Source: CAYUIG01 sp964444685 | GTDB lineage: Bacteria > Gemmatimonadota > Gemmatimonadetes > Longimicrobiales > RSA9 | Direction of reading: 5' to 3' | Assembly (NCBI GenBank): GCA_964444685.1 | Contig: CAYUIG010000017.1 | Span: 4,984 to 68,983 of the forward strand | Length of the DNA stretch: 64,000 bases | Shown: one piece after another, positions 1-9,621 of the stretch | How the letters are laid out: each line of letters starts with the position of its first letter | Numbering within the stretch: the first letter of the stretch is position 1 | Program-made: the position numbers and the translations under genes | Notes under the pieces: model-generated | Seen by the model: the letters and a program-made list of their open reading frames with translations, nothing else | Databases searched by the model: none | Told to the model about the DNA's origin: nothing

Positions 1-2
1 GG

Positions 3-536
3 GCGGCGCGCCGGCCGCCCGAGCCTGGCGTCGAACCTGCACAGGCGGTGGCGGTCTCGGAAGAGTTCCGCCTCGTGGCGGACTCGATCGACGCGGCTGC
101 GCCGGCGCAGGTATTGGAGCGCGTCGTCGCCGTGGGCTCGGCGCTGGGCGAGCAGATCGGGCAGGACAGTGCGCGCGCAGCGCTGCCTGCCGTCATCGCG
201 CGCGACTGGGTGCGCGGCGACACGATCATCGCGACGTTCACGGATGCGCCGCCCGAGACGGTGGCGCCGGCGGACAGTGTAGAGAGCGATCGGCCCGAGC
301 GTGTGCTCGAGACGATCGTGGCGATCGGAGCGGAACCACCGGCGTCTTCGGTGTACCGCTTTCCTGGAGATGAAGGAGAGGAACCTGCGTACAACTACAT
401 GGTGGCGAACCGGATCAGCGTGCAGCTCGCGGCGGGGGAGGTCGTGACGGTGGAAGCGGAGGGACAGATCCGTGGCGTCTACCTCGAGCCGCAGCCGCGC
501 ACGGCCGCGAGCGGCGAAGTGCGGAGGTCGCCTTGA
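3..536 (+). CDS. OstA/LptA-like protein, C-terminal part (5' end outside window)
   Basis: The frame is open to the left edge, and the GTG at 48 is only an internal valine, so this is the last ~178 residues of a longer protein. The visible part has two similar segments, [17 protein letters not shown] and [17 protein letters not shown]. It ends in a [17 protein letters not shown] segment followed by a [10 protein letters not shown] segment. This repetitive beta pattern is what I expect of OstA-like LPS-transport proteins. The stop overlaps the start of the lptB-type ATPase gene, the usual neighbour of lptA/lptC, which supports a role in carrying LPS across the periplasm. Assignment rests on context and repeat pattern; no catalytic motif exists to check. 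Confidence 0.6.
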   Translation, partial: AARRPPEPGVEPAQAVAVSEEFRLVADSIDAAAPAQVLERVVAVGSALGEQIGQDSARAALPAVIARDWVRGDTIIATFTDAPPETVAPADSVESDRPERVLETIVAIGAEPPASSVYRFPGDEGEEPAYNYMVANRISVQLAAGEVVTVEAEGQIRGVYLEPQPRTAASGEVRRSP

Positions 537-1714
537 GGCTGCTCGAGTTCATCGCCGGGCTGCCGAGCCACGATGCATCCGTGGGCATCGCGCTGGTCGA
601 GCTGGTGCGCCGCGCGGATGAGACGGGCGCGCTCGACCGCGGGGAATGGCTCGCGGCCACGCGCTCGGCCTTCCCGTCGACCACGGCGGGCGTGGAGACC
701 GATGAAGCCGATCAGGCCGGGCGCTACCTCGAGGATCACATCCTCGCGCGACTCACGGCCGAGGAGATCGCGAGCGCGGAACCGGCGGGCGACGCGTGGG
801 AGCGCGTCCGCGTGAATCCCGCCCTCTGGTCTTCGATCGCGGCGGACAGGGAACGCGTGGTGGAGGAGCTGGATGCGGCGCTGGCCGCGCTGCGCGAGCA
901 GGGCGACGAGCTGCGCACCGCGCCCGAACGCAGGACCGGTCCCGTGGAGGGCGGCAGCACACTCACGGCGCGCGGCCTCGAGAAGGTGTACCGCCGCCGC
1001 AAGGTCGTCGCCGACGTGGACCTGACGGTTTCACAGGGTGAGATCGTGGGACTGCTGGGCCCGAACGGCGCGGGCAAGACCACGACGTTCTACATGATCG
1101 TGGGGCTGATCTCTCCGGACGAAGGGCGCGTGTTCCTGGACGACCAGGAGCTGACGCACACGCCGATGTACAAGCGCGCACGCGCCGGCATCGGCTACCT
1201 CGCCCAGGAGCCATCGATCTTCCGCAAGCTGACGGTCGAGGACAACATCAAGGCCATCCTCGAGACGATGGGCCTGTCGCGTTCCGAGCGGAAGCAGCGG
1301 CTCGAGGAGCTGCTCGATGAGCTGGGACTGCGCCACCTCCGCAAGGCGAAGGCGTACTCCCTGTCGGGCGGCGAGCGGCGCCGGCTGGAGATCACCCGGG
1401 CGCTCGTCAGCCGGCCCAAGTTCATGCTGCTGGACGAGCCCTTCGCGGGCGTGGACCCGATCGCCGTCCACGACATCCAGCAGATCGTGGCGGACCTCCG
1501 CCACCGCGGCATCGGCGTGATCATCACCGACCACAACGTCGAGCAGACGTTGGACATCGTCGATCGCGCCTATATCATGTACGATGGCCGTGTACGAGTC
1601 TCCGGCGGCGTGGCCGAGCTCGTCTGGAACGAAGAGGTTGCCGAGATCTACTTCGGCCCGACACTCACCGCGCGCATGAGGGAGCGGTACCCCCGACCGG
1701 AACTGGTAGCATGA
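533..1714 (+). CDS. lptB: LPS export ABC transporter ATPase LptB with a ~137-residue N-terminal extension
   Basis: Cytoplasmic ATPase that powers LPS extraction from the inner membrane with LptFG. Walker A GPNGAGKT is at residues 176-183, the signature LSGGERRR near 277, Walker [13 protein letters not shown] near 296 and the H-loop ITDHN near 331. The ABC part looks like a complete LptB of ~256 aa. Residues 1-137 are an extra, mostly helical, charged region that I do not recognise. The TTG start at 533 has GGAGG five bases upstream and overlaps the preceding stop. A GTG at 944 (residue 138) would give a normal-length LptB, so the extension could be a start-choice issue, although the frame is open and coding-like throughout. 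It overlaps rpoN by 4 bp, an lptB-rpoN order also known in E. coli. Confidence 0.92.
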   Translation: MRLLEFIAGLPSHDASVGIALVELVRRADETGALDRGEWLAATRSAFPSTTAGVETDEADQAGRYLEDHILARLTAEEIASAEPAGDAWERVRVNPALWSSIAADRERVVEELDAALAALREQGDELRTAPERRTGPVEGGSTLTARGLEKVYRRRKVVADVDLTVSQGEIVGLLGPNGAGKTTTFYMIVGLISPDEGRVFLDDQELTHTPMYKRARAGIGYLAQEPSIFRKLTVEDNIKAILETMGLSRSERKQRLEELLDELGLRHLRKAKAYSLSGGERRRLEITRALVSRPKFMLLDEPFAGVDPIAVHDIQQIVADLRHRGIGVIITDHNVEQTLDIVDRAYIMYDGRVRVSGGVAELVWNEEVAEIYFGPTLTARMRERYPRPELVA

Positions 1715-3186
1715 CTCCGATCAAGACCGGACTCTATCAGGGCACGCATCTCAAGCAGGAGATGAAGATCAATCCACGCCTGTACCAGGCGATGGATCTC
1801 CTGTACATGCCCCTGCTCGATCTCCAGCAGCACATCAAGCAGGAAATGCTGAACAATCCGTTCCTCGACCTCGAGGAACCGGCGGTGTCGGAGGAGGCGA
1901 CGGCCTCGAAGGAAGAGGAGAAGGAGAAGGACAAGGAAGAGAAGGAGAAGGAAGAGGAGATCAACTGGGAGGAGATCCTTCTCGACGGTTTCGACACGGG
2001 CGGCCGCCGGCAGGAGTACGAGGAGCGCGAGTACTACGAGCCGGTGACGGTCGACACGCGCGACCTGTACGACCACCTGCGCGACCAGCTCACGCTCATG
2101 CGGCACTCGCCGCGCGAGATCCTGCTGGGCGAGGAGATCATCGGCAACATCGATGAGAACGGGTACCTGACCTGCTCGCTCGAGGAGGTGGTGACCGGTC
2201 TGAATCAGTGGGTCGAGGAGTCGGGCGAGGAGTGGTCGCGCGAGGAGGGGGAGCGGCTGGAGCCGTTCTCCCTCGCCGAGGCCGAGGCCATGCTGAAGAC
2301 GATCCAGACCTTCGATCCGTCCGGCATCGGCGCGCGCAATCTGAGGGAATGCCTGCTGCTCCAGCTCCGCGACTCGGAGCTGGAGGACACGCTCGCGTAC
2401 CGGATCGTGAAGGACTACTTCGACCAGCTCATCAACCACCGCTGGTCGGAGATCTCGAAGGACCTCGCGATCACGCCGAAGAACGTGCAGGAGGCGGCGG
2501 ACGAGATCGCGAAGCTGGATCCAAAGCCCGGCCTCAAGTACGCGGCGCCCGCGGCCAACTACATCACGCCGGACCTCGTGGTCGAGAAGATCGACGGCGA
2601 GTACCTGGTGTTCCTGAACGACACGAGCCTGCCGCGGCTGAAGCTGTCGCGCGCGTACCGCGAGATCGCCAAGGACAAAAGCAAGTTCCAGGGCGAGAAC
2701 AAGGAGTTCATCAGCAACAAGCTGAACAGCGCCAACTGGATGATCCAGGCGATCGAGCAGCGGCGCCAGACGATGCTGAAGGTGATGAACTTCATCGTGG
2801 ACCGGCAGCGCGAGTTCTTCGAGCGCGGCGTGCAGTACCTGAAGCCGCTGACGCTGCGCGAAGTGGCGGAAGTCATCAACATGCACGAGTCGACCGTGTC
2901 GCGCGTGACGAACGAGAAGTTCGTGCAGACGCCGCGCGGGGTGCTGCCGCTGAAGTTCTTCTTCTCGAGCGGGCTGTCGACGACGTCGGGCGAGGATGTG
3001 AGCGCGCGCGGCATCAAGGCGAAGATCCAGAAGCTGGTGGCGGAGGAGGAGCCGCGCCGGCCGCTCACCGACCAGGCCATCGTGAACATCCTGAAGGAGG
3101 AGGGCATCCAGATCGCGCGCCGCACCGTGGCGAAGTACCGGGACCAGCTGGGCATCCTGTCCGCACGGATGCGCAAGCGGGTCTGA
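1711..3186 (+). CDS. rpoN: RNA polymerase sigma-54 factor
   Basis: Sigma-54 directs RNA polymerase to -24/-12 promoters that need an enhancer-binding ATPase. The order of parts is canonical for a 491-aa protein. A Gln/Leu-rich region I occupies residues ~1-50 (SLYQG-like start, [17 protein letters not shown]). A very acidic/lysine-rich linker ([16 protein letters not shown]) covers ~65-90, followed by the core-binding domain. A helix-turn-helix ([20 protein letters not shown]) lies near residue 390, and the RpoN box ARRTVAKYR is at ~469-477. The ATG overlaps the lptB stop as ATGA, so the two are probably co-transcribed. No sigma-54 activator is encoded in the window. Confidence 0.97.
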   Translation: MTPIKTGLYQGTHLKQEMKINPRLYQAMDLLYMPLLDLQQHIKQEMLNNPFLDLEEPAVSEEATASKEEEKEKDKEEKEKEEEINWEEILLDGFDTGGRRQEYEEREYYEPVTVDTRDLYDHLRDQLTLMRHSPREILLGEEIIGNIDENGYLTCSLEEVVTGLNQWVEESGEEWSREEGERLEPFSLAEAEAMLKTIQTFDPSGIGARNLRECLLLQLRDSELEDTLAYRIVKDYFDQLINHRWSEISKDLAITPKNVQEAADEIAKLDPKPGLKYAAPAANYITPDLVVEKIDGEYLVFLNDTSLPRLKLSRAYREIAKDKSKFQGENKEFISNKLNSANWMIQAIEQRRQTMLKVMNFIVDRQREFFERGVQYLKPLTLREVAEVINMHESTVSRVTNEKFVQTPRGVLPLKFFFSSGLSTTSGEDVSARGIKAKIQKLVAEEEPRRPLTDQAIVNILKEEGIQIARRTVAKYRDQLGILSARMRKRV

Positions 3187-3210
3187 CCGGAGCGCCGTCC
3201 TGCCCGCGGG

Positions 3211-4206
3211 ATGTCCATCGCGCTGGAGCACCGATCCCAGGAGTCTCTCCTGCCGGCCCGAGCCCGCCGGGATTTCGCTGTGCTCGTTCCTGCCTACAAC
3301 GAAGTCGACAACGTTCCTGAGCTGATCGCCGAGCTGAGGGCCACGTTCGAGCGCCACGGTCTCGAGGGCGAGGTCGTGCTGGTCGACGATGGCTCGACGG
3401 ATGGCACGGGTGACGCCGCGCGCCGGGAGGCGGAGGGCTGGGACCGCCTGAAGGTGGTGGAGCACCGTCGCAACTTCGGGAAGACGGAAGCGTTGGTGAC
3501 GGGCGTGGAGGCCACGCACGCCGCGCGCATCGTCCTGTTCGACGCCGACCTCCAGCACGACACCGAAGAGGTGCCGCGCTTTCTCGCGAAGCTGGAAGAG
3601 GGCTGGGACATCGTGACCGGCCGGAAGGTCGGGCACTACGAGAAGGCGATCGTCTCGCGCATCTACAACCGGCTCAGCCACTGGATCTTCCGCGTGCCGG
3701 TGTCGGACACGAACTCGATGAAGGCGTTCCGGCGGCAGGTGATGGAGGAAGTCCGGCTGCGCCACGACTGGCACCGGTTCTTCGTGGTGCTGGCGTGGGC
3801 GCGCGGCTACTCGATGACGGAGATCGACATCGAGCTGCGGCCGCGGCGCCACGGCGTGGCGAAGTATTCGGGCCGGAGCCGCATCCTCGTCGGACTGCTC
3901 GACCTCGTCTCGGTCGCGTTCTTCCTGTTCTTCTCGCGCAAGCCGCTCATCCTCTTCGGCCTGAGCGGCCTCGCCCTGGCCGCCACCGGCATCGTCGTCG
4001 GGATCATCACGATCGTACTGCGCGTGGCGGGCACGATGCCGCCGTTCGGATTCCGACCGCTGCTGTATCTCGTGATCCTCCTCGAAGTGCTCGGCTTCCT
4101 GCTGTTCGGCTTCGGCTTCATCGCGGAGCTCGTCGCGCAGCAGCGGGCCGAGCTGGATGCCCTCTCGCGGCGGCTGGACGCGGCCGTGCGGCGCGACCAT
4201 TCCTGA
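3211..4206 (+). CDS. GT2 family glycosyltransferase with C-terminal membrane anchor (DPMS/ArnC/GtrB type)
   Basis: 331 aa. Residues ~20-240 form a GT-A fold: VLVPAYNEVDNV at the start, VLVDDGSTDGTGD for nucleotide binding, and the metal-binding FDADLQHD. Two strongly hydrophobic segments follow at ~235-310, as in polyprenyl-phosphate sugar transferases of the GtrB/ArnC type, which make an undecaprenyl-phosphate sugar on the cytoplasmic face of the inner membrane. The exact sugar cannot be read from sequence. It starts 24 bp after rpoN and sits 4 bp before wecB, so it opens the surface-glycan cluster. Confidence 0.88.
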   Translation: MSIALEHRSQESLLPARARRDFAVLVPAYNEVDNVPELIAELRATFERHGLEGEVVLVDDGSTDGTGDAARREAEGWDRLKVVEHRRNFGKTEALVTGVEATHAARIVLFDADLQHDTEEVPRFLAKLEEGWDIVTGRKVGHYEKAIVSRIYNRLSHWIFRVPVSDTNSMKAFRRQVMEEVRLRHDWHRFFVVLAWARGYSMTEIDIELRPRRHGVAKYSGRSRILVGLLDLVSVAFFLFFSRKPLILFGLSGLALAATGIVVGIITIVLRVAGTMPPFGFRPLLYLVILLEVLGFLLFGFGFIAELVAQQRAELDALSRRLDAAVRRDHS

Positions 4207-4210
4207 GCCG

Positions 4211-5386
4211 ATGACCGAGTCGCTGCGCACGCAGCCGGGCGGGACCGTGCGGCCGCGCGTGCTCGTCGTGATCGGCACGCGACCCGAAGGGATCAAGCTC
4301 GCCCCCGTCATCACCGCGCTGAAGGCGCGCCCCGAAGTCCAGACGGCCGTCGCGCTCACCGGACAGCACACCGACCTCGTGGACCAGGTGCTCGATGTGA
4401 TGCAGCTACAGGTCGACTACGAGCTCGGCATCATGCGCGAAGGGCAGGACCTGTACGATGTGGCCAGTGGCTGCCTCACGGGGCTGCGCCGCATCGTCAC
4501 GGAGTCCCGCCCCGATCTGCTCATCGTCCAGGGCGACACGGGCAGTGTGTTCTTCGGCGCGCTGGTCGGCTTCTTCGAGCGCATGCGCATCGGCCACGTC
4601 GAGGCGGGCCTGCGCACGGGCGACAAGTGGCGGCCGTACCCCGAGGAAGCGTTCCGGAGGCTGACGAGCGCACTCACGGATCTGCATTTCGCGCCCACGG
4701 CGCGCGCACGCGCCAACCTGCTGCGGGAGGGGATCGCGCCGGAGACGATCTTCATCACGGGCAACACCGTGGTGGATGCGCTGGCATCGGTGGTCCGCGC
4801 GCTGCCTGAGCCGCGCGACCCGCATCTCGTCTCGGCGCTCGCGCACGAAGGCCGACTCGTGCTGCTGACGGCGCATCGCAGGGAGTCGTTCGGCGCGCCG
4901 CTGCGCGCTGCGCTGGAAGCGGTGCGGCGCGTCGCGGATGCGTTCCCCGACATCGTCGTGCTCTATCCCGTGCACCCGAATCCGAACGTGCGTGAAGCGG
5001 TCGATGCGACGCTTGCGGGTCACGATCGCATCCTGCTCACGTCGCCGCTGGACTACTTCGACCTGCTGCACGCGCTGCGCGCGGCCGCGCTCGTGATCAC
5101 GGACTCGGGCGGCATACAGGAAGAAGCGCCCAGCTTCGGTGCGCCGGTGCTGGTGCTGCGCGAGGTGACCGAGCGACCGGAGGCGGTCGAGGCCGGTCTC
5201 GCGACGCTGGTGGGGACGGACCCGGCCCGCATTGTCGCGGAGGCGGCGGCGCGGCTGGCGGAGGGCGGCGGTCACGCCGCGGCGAATCCGTACGGCGACG
5301 GCAGGGCAGGGGAGCGTATCGCGGACATCGTGGTGCACGCGCTGACGGGCAGTGCGCGGCGTACCACCGACTGGCAGGGGCCTTGA
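4211..5386 (+). CDS. wecB: UDP-N-acetylglucosamine 2-epimerase (non-hydrolysing)
   Basis: Interconverts UDP-GlcNAc and UDP-ManNAc for surface polysaccharide synthesis. The 391-aa product shows VVIGTRPEGIKLAPVI at the N terminus, the family GQHTDLVDQ, the active-site stretch HVEAGLRTGDKWRPYPEE, LLTAHRRESFG and the UDP-binding TDSGGIQEEAPSFGAPVLVLR. An upstream in-frame ATG at 4157 lies inside the preceding gene, so the ATG at 4211 is preferred. It also gives the normal family length. The stop overlaps the TTG start of the next glycosyltransferase. Confidence 0.95.
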   Translation: MTESLRTQPGGTVRPRVLVVIGTRPEGIKLAPVITALKARPEVQTAVALTGQHTDLVDQVLDVMQLQVDYELGIMREGQDLYDVASGCLTGLRRIVTESRPDLLIVQGDTGSVFFGALVGFFERMRIGHVEAGLRTGDKWRPYPEEAFRRLTSALTDLHFAPTARARANLLREGIAPETIFITGNTVVDALASVVRALPEPRDPHLVSALAHEGRLVLLTAHRRESFGAPLRAALEAVRRVADAFPDIVVLYPVHPNPNVREAVDATLAGHDRILLTSPLDYFDLLHALRAAALVITDSGGIQEEAPSFGAPVLVLREVTERPEAVEAGLATLVGTDPARIVAEAAARLAEGGGHAAANPYGDGRAGERIADIVVHALTGSARRTTDWQGP

Positions 5387-6495
5387 GGATCGTCCAGCAG
5401 TGCATCTACTTCCCGCCGGAGGTGGGCGGCCTCGAGAGCCACGTCTTCTATCTCTGCCGCGGGCTCGTGCGCCTCGGTCACGACGTGACCATGGTGACGT
5501 CGCGGTCGCTGCCGGGTGTGCCGGCACGGGAGACGATGGCCGGCGTGGATGTCGTGCGCACGTGGTTCCCCGCGCGCAATCCGCTCGGCTGGATGCTGCA
5601 CACGGCCGCGTCCATCCCGCGCTTCCTCGAGGTCGCGCGCGATGCGGACATCCTGCACGCGCAGACCTTCGCGTCGGCGCCGCCCGGCATGCTCGCGAAG
5701 CGTGGCCGGCCCCTCGTGCTCACGCTCCATACATCGCACTTTCTCAAGCTCGCGAAGAAGCCGCTGTGGCGGCCCGTGCTGCGGCGCATCATCCGCGCCG
5801 CGGACTGGCTGCTCGCCGCGAGCGAGGAGATCCGCGATGTCGCACTGGATCTGTATCCGCACCCGCGGGCCGAGGCGCTGACGAACGGTGTGGATACGGA
5901 GCTCTTCCAGCCCGTCTCGCCGACGATTCCGCGGGAAGCGGGGACGTTCAGGCTCGTCGTGCCGAGGCGGCTCTTCCCGAAGAACGGCGTCGAGTACGCG
6001 GTCCGCGCGCTGCCGCTCATCCGTGCGGAAGCCGATGCGTCGATGCTGGTCGTCGGGGACGGCCCGGAGCGGCCCCGGCTGGAGGCGCTGGCGCAGAGCC
6101 TCGGTGTGGGCGACCATGTGCGCTTCATTGGCGCCCGGCCGAACATCGAGATGCCGGGCTGGCTGTGTTCGGCCGATGTCGCGATTCTGCCGTCGCTCAT
6201 GGAGGCGACGAGTGTGGCCGCGCTCGAGGCGATGAGTTGCGCCGTGCCGGTCGCGGCGTCGCGCGTGGGCGGGCTGCCGGAGATCGTGGACGAGAGCGTC
6301 GGCACGCTCTTCGAGCCGGCCGACCCCGAGGACCTCGCGCGGCGCACGCTCGCACTGCTCGAGCGGCCGGACCTGGAAACTCTGGGTCGTAACGGACGCG
6401 AGCGGGTGGTCGCGCACTGGAGCATCGAGCGGCTGGTGCAGCGCCACGTGGAGATCTATACCGAACTGCGAAATGAACAAGCGAACGACGCGTAA
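5383..6495 (+). CDS. GT4 family glycosyltransferase (PimB-like)
   Basis: 370-aa GT-B enzyme. The N-terminal acceptor domain opens with YFPPEVGGLESHVFYLC, and VLTLHTSHF follows. The C-terminal nucleotide-sugar domain has LVVGDGPERPRLEALA, GARPNIEMPGWLCSADV and the EX7E-type stretch EATSVAALEAMSCAVPVAAS. It begins with TTG overlapping the wecB stop (TTGA), a translational-coupling arrangement common in this window. It probably adds a sugar to a lipid-linked or surface glycan; donor and acceptor are unknown. It overlaps the YfhO-like gene by 23 bp. Confidence 0.9.
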   Translation: MRIVQQCIYFPPEVGGLESHVFYLCRGLVRLGHDVTMVTSRSLPGVPARETMAGVDVVRTWFPARNPLGWMLHTAASIPRFLEVARDADILHAQTFASAPPGMLAKRGRPLVLTLHTSHFLKLAKKPLWRPVLRRIIRAADWLLAASEEIRDVALDLYPHPRAEALTNGVDTELFQPVSPTIPREAGTFRLVVPRRLFPKNGVEYAVRALPLIRAEADASMLVVGDGPERPRLEALAQSLGVGDHVRFIGARPNIEMPGWLCSADVAILPSLMEATSVAALEAMSCAVPVAASRVGGLPEIVDESVGTLFEPADPEDLARRTLALLERPDLETLGRNGRERVVAHWSIERLVQRHVEIYTELRNEQANDA

Positions 6496-8917
6496 GCCCG
6501 CGGCCACCACCGCCCCCCCGCGCGCTGCCCGGCGGGAGACCGAGCTGCCCGCGTGGCTGCCGCCGCTCGTGTTCGCGCTCGCGACCGTGCTGCTGCTGCA
6601 CGAGTTCTTTTTCAACGGCGGACTGCTCCTCGGCCGCGACACGTTCGCGCTCAGCTACTTCGCGCGCGAGTTCTACACGGAGTTCGTCCGCGCCTTCGGT
6701 CGATTCCCGCTGTGGAACCCGTATCTCCTCGGCGGGCTGCCGTTCGTCGAAGGCATGCACGGCGACATCTTCTATCCGCCCTCGCTCGCGCTCTTCTTCC
6801 TCGACGCGCGCGCCATGTGGGGCTGGAAGATGGCGCTGCACATCTTCGCCGCGGGTATGCTCGCGTACCTGTGGCTTCGGCGTTTGCGGCTCGGTCGGGG
6901 TGCTGCACTGTTCGGCGGGCTCGTCTACATGGCGGGCGCCGACCTCGTGAGCCTCCTCCATCCCGGTGGCGACGGGAAGCTGTTCGTGTCCGCGCTCGCG
7001 CCGCTGCTCTTCCTGCTCGCGGACCGCGCTGCGGCCGGCCTGCGCATTCACGAGTACGCGCTCTTCGCGCTCGCGCTCGCGATGGTGATGTTCACCTCGC
7101 ACATGCAGCTCGCCTACTTCGCCGTGTGGGGTGTGTCGCTCTGGTTCTTCTTCCTGGTCTGGCGACACTGGCGCGAGGAGCGGAGCGGCGGCCGCGCGGC
7201 TGCGCGTCTCGGATTGTTCGCGGCCGCGGGTGTGCTTGGCGTGGCCGCGTCCGCCGTCCAGTTCGTGCCGCCGCTCGAGTACCTGCGCGAGTGGTCGCAC
7301 CGCAGCGAGCGCACGGTCGATGCGAATCCCGCGGAGGCGTACGCGTACTCGACGTCGTACGCGATGAACGCGGAAGAGCTGGTATCGCTCGTCGTGCCGG
7401 AGTTCCCGGGTGCCGACCTCGTCACGGAGCAGCCGTCGCCGCGCTACTGGGGGCCGAACCCGCTCAAGTTCAACAGCGAGTATGCGGGCCTCGTTCCACT
7501 GCTGCTGATTCCGCTGCTGTTCTTCCGCCGTCGCGATCCGCGCACCTGGTTCTTCGCGGGGCTCGGTGCGCTGGCCCTGCTCTACGCGCTGGGCGCATCG
7601 ACGCCGTTCTTCCGATTGTTCTACATGGTGCCGGGTGTGCGGCTCTTCCGTGCGCCGTCACTCATCATCTTCCTGTACGGCCTGTCCGTGGCGACGCTGG
7701 GCGCGTTCGCGCTCGAAAGACTCCGCGAGTGGGCGGCCGACGAGGACGGCCATCGTATCGCGCGGCGCGCGCTCTGGATCGCGGCCGGTGTGCTGCTCGC
7801 GGCGGCGCTGCTCCAGACGGCCGGCGTGATCACCAGCGTCTGGGCGTCGCTCCGCCCGTCCGTGCAGCCCGGCGCACTCGCGGACAACATCCCTGCGATC
7901 ACGCGCGGCTTCTGGATCGCCTTCGGGCTCGCCGCATTGACTGCAGGTGCCTGGGAGCTGCGCGCCCGCGGGCTCTACGGGGCGACGACGCTCGTCTTCC
8001 TTCTGTGCGCGCTCGCGTTCGTCGACCTGTATCGCGCCGACCGCCCGTTCGTGAAGGCGACGGTGCTGCTCGGCGAGTTCCGCCGCGCCGATCCGATCTT
8101 CGAGGCGGACGCAACGATCCGCTTCCTCCAGCAGCGGCAGGAGGAAGGCGAGGTATTCCGGGTGCTGGACCTGGGCATACTGATGCAGACGGGTCCCGCG
8201 TACGGACCGAATGTGCTGGCCGTGCACGGACTCGAGCAGATGGACGGGCATCACGGCAACGAGATCGGCCGGTGGCGGAATCTCATCGGTGCGGTCAACG
8301 ACGCGCCGACGAACGTCGCGCGCACGCAGCTCCGTCTGTCCGACATGCTCAACGTCTCATATCTCATCGTCCCCGCGCAGCTGGATGATCCATCGCTCGA
8401 GGAGGTCTTCGTCGGTCCGCGTGCCGCCGTGTATCGGAGACCTGCTGCGCTGCCACGCGCGTGGCTGGTGGGCGCGGTCGAAGTGCACGAGCCGGACGCC
8501 GCGCTCGAGCGGCTGCTGGCCGAGGACTTCGATCCGCGTACGACCGCCGTCCTCGAAGAGCCGCTGCCCGACGGCGTGACGGTGGAGCCGGGGCCGGCTG
8601 GTGAGGTGGCCTGGACGGAGCGGCAGGTGGACGCGATGACGCTCCAGGTCACCACGGACCGGCCCGCACTGCTCGTCATGAGCGACAACTACTACGAAGC
8701 GTGGCATGCGGAGGTGGATGGAAACGCCGCGCCATTGCTGCGTGCCAACTACGCGCTGCGCGCCGTGCCCGTGCCCGCGGGATCGCATACGGTGACACTG
8801 CGTTACCGATCGGACACGCTGCGCGCATCCGCGGCCGCGTCCGCGCTGCTGCTGCTCGCGCTCGCGGCCATCGGTCTCGGCGGCTGGCTGCGCGCGCGCC
8901 GTGAGGAGAACGCGTGA
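6473..8917 (+). CDS. YfhO-like multi-pass membrane protein
   Basis: 814 aa with a basic, proline-rich cytoplasmic N terminus, about a dozen hydrophobic segments between residues ~25 and 520, and a soluble C-terminal part ending in a final membrane segment (~785-805). The motif GRDTFALSYF with FPLWNPYLLGGLPF matches the YfhO family, which resembles GT-C glycosyltransferases and in Gram-positives is tied to glycosylation of lipoteichoic acid. In this glycan cluster a lipid-linked sugar transfer role is likely but not proven. The ATG at 6473 lies inside the end of the preceding GT4 gene. Confidence 0.85.
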   Translation: MNKRTTRKPAATTAPPRAARRETELPAWLPPLVFALATVLLLHEFFFNGGLLLGRDTFALSYFAREFYTEFVRAFGRFPLWNPYLLGGLPFVEGMHGDIFYPPSLALFFLDARAMWGWKMALHIFAAGMLAYLWLRRLRLGRGAALFGGLVYMAGADLVSLLHPGGDGKLFVSALAPLLFLLADRAAAGLRIHEYALFALALAMVMFTSHMQLAYFAVWGVSLWFFFLVWRHWREERSGGRAAARLGLFAAAGVLGVAASAVQFVPPLEYLREWSHRSERTVDANPAEAYAYSTSYAMNAEELVSLVVPEFPGADLVTEQPSPRYWGPNPLKFNSEYAGLVPLLLIPLLFFRRRDPRTWFFAGLGALALLYALGASTPFFRLFYMVPGVRLFRAPSLIIFLYGLSVATLGAFALERLREWAADEDGHRIARRALWIAAGVLLAAALLQTAGVITSVWASLRPSVQPGALADNIPAITRGFWIAFGLAALTAGAWELRARGLYGATTLVFLLCALAFVDLYRADRPFVKATVLLGEFRRADPIFEADATIRFLQQRQEEGEVFRVLDLGILMQTGPAYGPNVLAVHGLEQMDGHHGNEIGRWRNLIGAVNDAPTNVARTQLRLSDMLNVSYLIVPAQLDDPSLEEVFVGPRAAVYRRPAALPRAWLVGAVEVHEPDAALERLLAEDFDPRTTAVLEEPLPDGVTVEPGPAGEVAWTERQVDAMTLQVTTDRPALLVMSDNYYEAWHAEVDGNAAPLLRANYALRAVPVPAGSHTVTLRYRSDTLRASAAASALLLLALAAIGLGGWLRARREENA

Positions 8918-9621
8918 CGGCTGCGTCGCCGACCGCATACGATGTCGCGGAGCACTACGACGAGTCGTATTTCGGTGACCTCGCGCAGCGCTACCGCCGG
9001 CGCAACCGCTTTGCGCGCCGGCGCATTGCCAACGTGTTCGCGCTCCTGCCGGATGTGCGCGGCCGGCGCCTGATCGATCTGGGCTGCGGCATGGGCACGT
9101 TCGCAATCGAAGCGACCCGTGCGGGTGCGCAGGGAATCGGCGTCGACCCCGCTCCGGCGGCCGTGCGCACCGCGCGCCGCGTGGCCACCGAGGAAGATGT
9201 GCCCGCGCGCTTCGTGCGCGCCGACGCCGCCGCGTTACCGTTGCGCGACGCGTGCGCTGCGGTCGCGCTCGCGGCGGACCTGACCGAACACCTCGACGAC
9301 GACACGCTCGACCGCATCCTGCGCGAGGCCGTGCGCGTGCTCGAGCCCGGCGGTTCGCTCGTGCTCTACACCCCTTCGGCGACGCACCTGTTCGAGCGCC
9401 TGCGCGCCGCCGGTACGATGCGACAGGATCCGTCACACATCGGTGTGCGGAGCGCGGAGGAGCTGGCCGCGGCGGTCGAGCGCGCAGGGCTGAAGGTCGA
9501 GCGCGTGCGGTGGCTGCCGTCGCATCTGCCGGGCTGGAACGTGCTCGAGCGCGCGTTCGCTGCGCGCGTGCCGTTGCTGCGCCGACGGATAGGTATCGTG
9601 GCGCGGAAGGCGACGCGATGA
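8914..9621 (+). CDS. Class I SAM-dependent methyltransferase
   Basis: 235 aa. Motif I, LIDLGCGMGTFAIEA, lies near residues 51-65 and is followed by GVDPAPAAV. The acidic loop is ADLTEHLDDDTLDRIL, and VRVLEPGGSLVLYTPS is the usual post-motif strand. The family methylates small molecules, sugars or lipids. Co-transcription with glycosyltransferases (GTGA overlap on the left, ATGA on the right) points to a modified lipid-linked sugar or quinone-like substrate, which is inference. No membrane segment is visible. Confidence 0.85.
   Translation: MTAASPTAYDVAEHYDESYFGDLAQRYRRRNRFARRRIANVFALLPDVRGRRLIDLGCGMGTFAIEATRAGAQGIGVDPAPAAVRTARRVATEEDVPARFVRADAAALPLRDACAAVALAADLTEHLDDDTLDRILREAVRVLEPGGSLVLYTPSATHLFERLRAAGTMRQDPSHIGVRSAEELAAAVERAGLKVERVRWLPSHLPGWNVLERAFAARVPLLRRRIGIVARKATR

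Noticed and set aside
1648..4371. Very long antisense frame (907 codons, minus strand) over rpoN and the GT2 gene
   Set aside because: A GC-rich antisense shadow: it lies opposite well-supported genes, is rich in Arg/His/Leu without any domain, and has no ribosome site.
5383..6495. GT4 enzyme as BshA partner of BshC
   Set aside because: It lacks the BshA N-terminal signature and sits in a polysaccharide cluster 43 kb from bshC.
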